Source of the DNA: CAZECE01 sp964510525
GTDB taxonomy: Bacteria; Pseudomonadota; Gammaproteobacteria; Pseudomonadales; JANQJO01
NCBI GenBank assembly: GCA_964510525.1
Contig: CAZECE010000047.1
Span: 1 to 28,290 of the forward strand
Direction: 5' to 3'
DNA: 28,290 bases
Shown here one piece after another: positions 24,512-28,290 of this stretch (position 1 is its first letter; each line of letters opens with the position of its first letter). The translations under genes and the position numbers were made by a program. The notes beneath the pieces are model-generated. The model was not told where the DNA came from and did not search any database. It saw nothing but the letters and a program-made list of their open reading frames with translations.

Positions 24512-26797
24512 TCAAAATAACCTGTTCAAACTGTCTTTTAATTTATCTTCGGCTTGTTTTTTTAGGGCTTCTTCTTTTTCTCGCAGTTGCGCCTTGGCGG
24601 CGTCTTCCTCATCACTCAATTTGGCCTTTAGAGCGTCTTCGGGAGCGGCACCACCTTCTAAACCCAAGGCCTCGTTGGCTTTTTGATTCACCAGGGCTTT
24701 GACTTTGGCTTGCGCTTTGTCTTCAGCCATTTGCTGTAAAGTGGTCTGCACGGGCTCTAAGTTTACACTGCAATCGATGGCTTGCTCAGCCGCCACTTTA
24801 CAGGCCAGCGGCCATTGCAGTTGCGCGACGTATGGGTTTGAGAGCGACTCGGAAAGCTGCAGGTTGAGTTCAAAAGCACCGCTGTTGTCGGTGAGCGCCC
24901 ACTGGCCGCTGCCACTGACTTGAGCGCCTTCTAGGTTGGCGGAAAGATCATTCGTTTGCACCACGCCTTGATCAATGGTGAGGCTGGAGAGCAGATTAAC
25001 GATGTGAGTGTCTTTCTGAAACGTGGGAGGCAGTTTGTCGGTGGCGTCTTCCGGTATCAGTAATTGAATAATGGGGTTTAAGGTGGCCAATTGTGAGTGG
25101 ACAATCTCAGTTAGATTAATACCTTTCAATAGGCCGTCATTGACATCCAGCTTGGCTTGCCCGGACAGGGCCTTTGTCCATTCTTCAATGCTGTTGCCTT
25201 CCGTTGTAAAGTCGCCGGCAAAAGTCACCAAGCCGCCCACTAGGTCTTTTTCCAAAAGGGATTGCACTAAGGGGTCGACTTTGGCTTTTTCAATGGATTT
25301 GTGTACCCGAATTTTGGGCGTGTCTCCGCGAACATCCAAGGTTGCATTGGCGGAGACCTTGCCCTCTAAGCTGTCTGCGGAAAACTGAGTCAGTTCCACC
25401 AAACCGTCTTTGGCTTGCCAGTTGGCAGTGATGTTTTGAGTCTCAATGCCTTGATACGTGACTTTGCCAATGCTCAGCTGACTGGTTTGATTGAGTCCGG
25501 CCAGCGCCAGAACGGGGATCAGGGGCTCTGATTCGGGAGGCAAGGTTTCCGAGGCTTCTGATGACACATTGGAGGGTGTTGAGTCTGAGTCTGTTGGTGT
25601 TTCTTGCAGGTATTGATCAAGATTGATGTGATCCAATGTTAGCGTACTTTTCATGGCTTGTGTTGCTAGGTCTGAAACCTGAACTTCGCCAGACAGCGTG
25701 CTTTGGTCAAAGGTTAATTCGAGTGGACTCAATAGTATGGTTTCAGGTGTTGCATTCAACGTTATTTGGGCGCCAAATTTGTTTAGTGCTCCTGCAGGCA
25801 GGCCTAAGTCCAAATTGAGCTGGGTCTGTAGCCATTGAGATAGGTTAAACGTAGGGACGGACACCTGGCTATTAATTGTCGGGGTGTTGGTAAGGTTTTG
25901 AACGGTGGCGTTGCCCTTAATGTTGAAGTCGGATGTGCTGATCGTGAGCCCAGAAGCATTTAATGTGTCAGCGACTAAGTCAGCTTGAACGAATTTTAGA
26001 GCGATTTCTGCGGCAACAGGTTGATCAATAAAGGGCGATTTGGGCGCATTGATACTCAGGTTGAGATCCTGCAAAGCAAATTGTTGTGCGATGGGGTTTA
26101 ACAGCAATCCTGATTTCGCCATCACTTGGACACTCATCACAGGGTTATCACTGGTATCCAACTGAGTGGCTTGAAAGGCAAGAGAAGCCGGGCTGGTTTC
26201 AGCCCACCTCAATTCACTCAGAGAAACATTGAGGTCTTGAATCCGCCAGTGGGTAGTTGCCCCAGAATCTTTCACCTGAGATGCATCTTTAAAGCTGAGT
26301 TGACCATCTGAGATGGATAGGGTTTCTAGAAACAGCGCCGGTAATGCGCTGGCACTGGTGGCGGCTGTGTTTGTTTCGCTTTTTTCTGAGTCCGCTGCGG
26401 ACAGTTCGCTCAACCGCCAGTTGTCTTGGCCTTGCTCGTTAATGTGGTATTGAATTTGGGGGGCAACTAGGGTGACTCGACCGACTTCAACTTGTCCTTT
26501 AAAGAGAGGTAGGAGCCTGAGTTGGACTTCTAAGCTATTTACACTAATAAGAGCTTCAGCTGGCAGAGTTTCAGCCGGGTTTTCCGTAGTCAGGTGCCCA
26601 TCTTCAATCGCCACCCCAATCCAAGGGAAAAAAGACCAGCTGACATGACCTAACGACAGTTGGTAAGGTGTGTGTTCAGCCACCTGTTCAGCCATCAAGG
26701 ATTTGTACTGATTAGGGTCAACTTGGGTTAACACGATACCCAGTAGAGCGATCAAAAAGACGGGAATGCCAAGTAAAAACCAAAAAAGTTTTTTCAT
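24512..26797 (-). CDS. AsmA-family inner-membrane protein
   Basis: AsmA-type proteins are anchored in the inner membrane with a long periplasmic part and are linked to outer-membrane lipid or protein assembly. The 761-residue protein begins with a membrane segment ('FWFLLGIPVFLIALLGIVLT') followed by 'DPNQYKSLMAEQVAEHTPYQ' and 'LSLGHVSWSFFPWIGVAIED', typical of the AsmA N-terminus. Many repeated beta-strand-like units follow, and near residue 600 comes the C-terminal AsmA region ('NDGLLKGINLTEIV'). The tail (about 705-761) is a charged helix rich in Ala, Lys and Glu. The ATG at 26797 is chosen because it directly precedes the membrane segment; an upstream GTG (26863) would add 22 residues. 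The AGGAGG just upstream lies on the other strand. It overlaps operonically with pdxH. Confidence 0.85.
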   Translation of the reverse strand: MKKLFWFLLGIPVFLIALLGIVLTQVDPNQYKSLMAEQVAEHTPYQLSLGHVSWSFFPWIGVAIEDGHLTTENPAETLPAEALISVNSLEVQLRLLPLFKGQVEVGRVTLVAPQIQYHINEQGQDNWRLSELSAADSEKSETNTAATSASALPALFLETLSISDGQLSFKDASQVKDSGATTHWRIQDLNVSLSELRWAETSPASLAFQATQLDTSDNPVMSVQVMAKSGLLLNPIAQQFALQDLNLSINAPKSPFIDQPVAAEIALKFVQADLVADTLNASGLTISTSDFNIKGNATVQNLTNTPTINSQVSVPTFNLSQWLQTQLNLDLGLPAGALNKFGAQITLNATPETILLSPLELTFDQSTLSGEVQVSDLATQAMKSTLTLDHINLDQYLQETPTDSDSTPSNVSSEASETLPPESEPLIPVLALAGLNQTSQLSIGKVTYQGIETQNITANWQAKDGLVELTQFSADSLEGKVSANATLDVRGDTPKIRVHKSIEKAKVDPLVQSLLEKDLVGGLVTFAGDFTTEGNSIEEWTKALSGQAKLDVNDGLLKGINLTEIVHSQLATLNPIIQLLIPEDATDKLPPTFQKDTHIVNLLSSLTIDQGVVQTNDLSANLEGAQVSGSGQWALTDNSGAFELNLQLSESLSNPYVAQLQWPLACKVAAEQAIDCSVNLEPVQTTLQQMAEDKAQAKVKALVNQKANEALGLEGGAAPEDALKAKLSDEEDAAKAQLREKEEALKKQAEDKLKDSLNRLF

Positions 26798-26952
26798 AGG
26801 AGGCTCTGTTTCAAAGATAGATTTGACGGATTGGGGTAGAGTGCATGCGTCTAAACGGCTCACTTCAGTGGCGTCAGGGCTTCGCGGCTAGACGCTTTCG
26901 CGGTAGTATACGCGCTTATTTGACCTTTTTTATAAAAAATATTGGGAATCTA

Positions 26953-28290
26953 ATGCCACAAACCTTATACGACAAAGTCTGGAGTGCTCACACTGTGACC
27001 ACTCGCGATGATGGAACCACGCTTCTTTATATTGATAGACAGCTTCTTCATGAAGTGACTTCGCCTCAAGCTTTTGAAGGCTTGCGCTTAGCTGGCCGCA
27101 AACCTTGGCGCATCGATGCAAACCTGGCTACCGTTGATCACAATGTGCCGACAGACCATCGTGAAGGCGGTGTTGCTGGGATCGAAGACGAAGTCTCTCG
27201 GATTCAAGTGCAGACCTTGGATGATAACTGCAAAGAATGGCAGATTCAGGAATTTGATTTGGCGGATAAACGCCAAGGTATTGTGCATGTGGTGGGGCCT
27301 GAGCAGGGCGCGACCTTACCGGGCATGACGATTGTCTGTGGTGATTCTCATACCGCAACCCACGGTGCGTTTGCCGCGTTGGCGCATGGGATTGGTACTT
27401 CCGAGGTCGAGCACGTGCTGGCTACTCAGTGTTTACTGCAGCGTAAGATGAAAAACATGCGGGTTGATTTCGTCGGGCGCTTACCTGTGGGCGTGACGGC
27501 AAAAGACATGATTTTGGCACTGGTACGACACATAGGTACCGCGGGTGGCACGGGTTATACGATAGAATTTGCTGGAGAGGCCATCCGGCAACTTTCCATG
27601 GAAAGCCGCATGACACTGTGTAACATGACGATCGAAGCCGGTGCTCGGGCGGGGATGATTGCGGTAGATGACACCACTCTCGAGTATTGCGCCAATAAAC
27701 CCATGGCTCCACAAGGCGCGCTTTGGGATCGTGCGGTCAGTGCGTGGCGAGGGCTGGTTTCGGATGAGACGGCTGAGTTCGATCGGGTTGTCACCTTGGA
27801 TGTGTCTCAGCTTGCACCGCAAGTGAGTTGGGGGACTTCGCCTGAAATGGTGGTGGGTGTCAACGAACCCTTACCTGATCTAGCGATTGCCGAGAACGAT
27901 GCGCAACGAGACAGTTGGCGGCGTGCCTACGAGTATATGGCCTTGCAGCCAGGCCAATTGTTGTCCGATATTCATATGGATCGTGTTTTTATCGGTTCTT
28001 GTACTAATGCGCGCATTGAAGACCTTCGGGAGGCGGCTGCGGTTTTACAAGGGCGAGTGGTGGCTGATTCGGTTAAGCAGGCCTTGGTGGTGCCGGGTTC
28101 AGGTTTGGTTAAACAGCAAGCGGAAGACGAAGGTTTGGATCAGGTGTTCAAAGCGGCTGGTTTTGAGTGGCGTGAGCCGGGTTGTTCGATGTGTTTGGCA
28201 ATGAATGCCGATCGACTTTTACCGGGGGAGCATTGCGCTTCTACGTCGAATCGAAATTTTGAAGGGCGTCAGGGGCACGGGGGGCGCACG
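26953..28290 (+). CDS. leuC: 3-isopropylmalate dehydratase large subunit, 3' end cut
   Basis: LeuC with LeuD converts 2-isopropylmalate to 3-isopropylmalate in leucine synthesis. The frame is open to the window edge (446 codons of the usual about 470). It has 'VDHNVPTDHR', 'VCGDSHTATHGAFAALAHGI' and 'GTSEVEHVLATQ' in the first half and the [4Fe-4S] cysteines in 'GSCTNARIEDLREAA' and 'PGCSMCLAMN', then 'STSNRNFEGRQG'. All expected motifs are present and the frame shows no break. The ATG has a GGGA eight bases upstream. The 155 bases before it hold a 14-bp A/T palindrome, TTTTTTATAAAAAA, and separate it from the divergent asmA-like gene. Confidence 0.96.
   Translation, partial: MPQTLYDKVWSAHTVTTRDDGTTLLYIDRQLLHEVTSPQAFEGLRLAGRKPWRIDANLATVDHNVPTDHREGGVAGIEDEVSRIQVQTLDDNCKEWQIQEFDLADKRQGIVHVVGPEQGATLPGMTIVCGDSHTATHGAFAALAHGIGTSEVEHVLATQCLLQRKMKNMRVDFVGRLPVGVTAKDMILALVRHIGTAGGTGYTIEFAGEAIRQLSMESRMTLCNMTIEAGARAGMIAVDDTTLEYCANKPMAPQGALWDRAVSAWRGLVSDETAEFDRVVTLDVSQLAPQVSWGTSPEMVVGVNEPLPDLAIAENDAQRDSWRRAYEYMALQPGQLLSDIHMDRVFIGSCTNARIEDLREAAAVLQGRVVADSVKQALVVPGSGLVKQQAEDEGLDQVFKAAGFEWREPGCSMCLAMNADRLLPGEHCASTSNRNFEGRQGHGGRT

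Noticed and set aside
26798..26804. AGGAGG as ribosome site for the asmA-like gene
   Set aside because: The gene is on the minus strand, where this reads CCTCCT, so it cannot serve as its ribosome site.
1..28290. CRISPR array, prophage or insertion sequence
   Set aside because: No regularly spaced repeats, no transposase or phage genes, and no terminal inverted repeats were seen; the only repeats are short palindromes and tandem units.

Overview
The window looks like a chromosomal segment of a gammaproteobacterium, probably a marine or Pseudomonas/Oceanospirillales-type lineage. This rests on type IV pilus minor pilins of the PilW/PilX kind, the gene order trpS-scpA-scpB-rluB, the block nnr-tsaE-amiB-mutL, a MutL carrying the DMHA-type endonuclease motif known from Pseudomonas, and a stand-alone hisI. 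I cannot name the species from sequence alone. Most genes are housekeeping. No CRISPR array, prophage or complete insertion sequence is visible.

Layout. (1) 1-803: the end of a minor-pilin operon (pilW 3' end, pilX), stopping without pilY1 or pilE. (2) 800-4831, minus strand: a two-gene cassette, a PLP-dependent aminotransferase followed by a ketopantoate-reductase-like protein fused to a large membrane domain. This is the least familiar part of the window. (3) 5011-5580, minus: a HIT-family hydrolase and a YcaR/Trm112-like small protein. (4) 5758-9942, plus: trpS, scpA, scpB and rluB; the last three carry low-complexity additions. (5) 9939-10904, minus: a diguanylate cyclase. (6) 11093-16846, plus: nnr, tsaE, amiB and mutL, behind a recognisable sigma70-type promoter. 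(7) 16856-17005: three palindromic repeat units. (8) 17059-18190, minus: an HDOD protein, then tRNA-Leu(UAA) and tRNA-Cys(GCA). (9) 18387-20603, plus: a GAF-GAF-HD-GYP protein. (10) 20654-22487, minus: hisI and cysS, divergent from xthA at 22537-23340. (11) 23393-23745, minus: the remains of a MazF-type toxin-antitoxin pair. (12) 23857-26797, minus: asmA-like gene and pdxH. (13) 26953-end, plus: leuC, cut by the window edge.

How the genes fit together. ScpA and ScpB are partners of the SMC condensin. Nnr, TsaE, AmiB and MutL are a metabolite-repair, tRNA t6A, cell-separation and mismatch-repair group that often shares an operon. The GGDEF protein and the HD-GYP protein are predicted to make and break cyclic di-GMP, and the HDOD protein is another signalling output, so three regulators lie within about 11 kb. 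The aminotransferase and reductase form an apparent two-step module (amino acid to 2-keto acid to 2-hydroxy acid) whose substrate is unknown. TrpS has a cysteine pattern matching the [4Fe-4S] tryptophanyl-tRNA synthetases.
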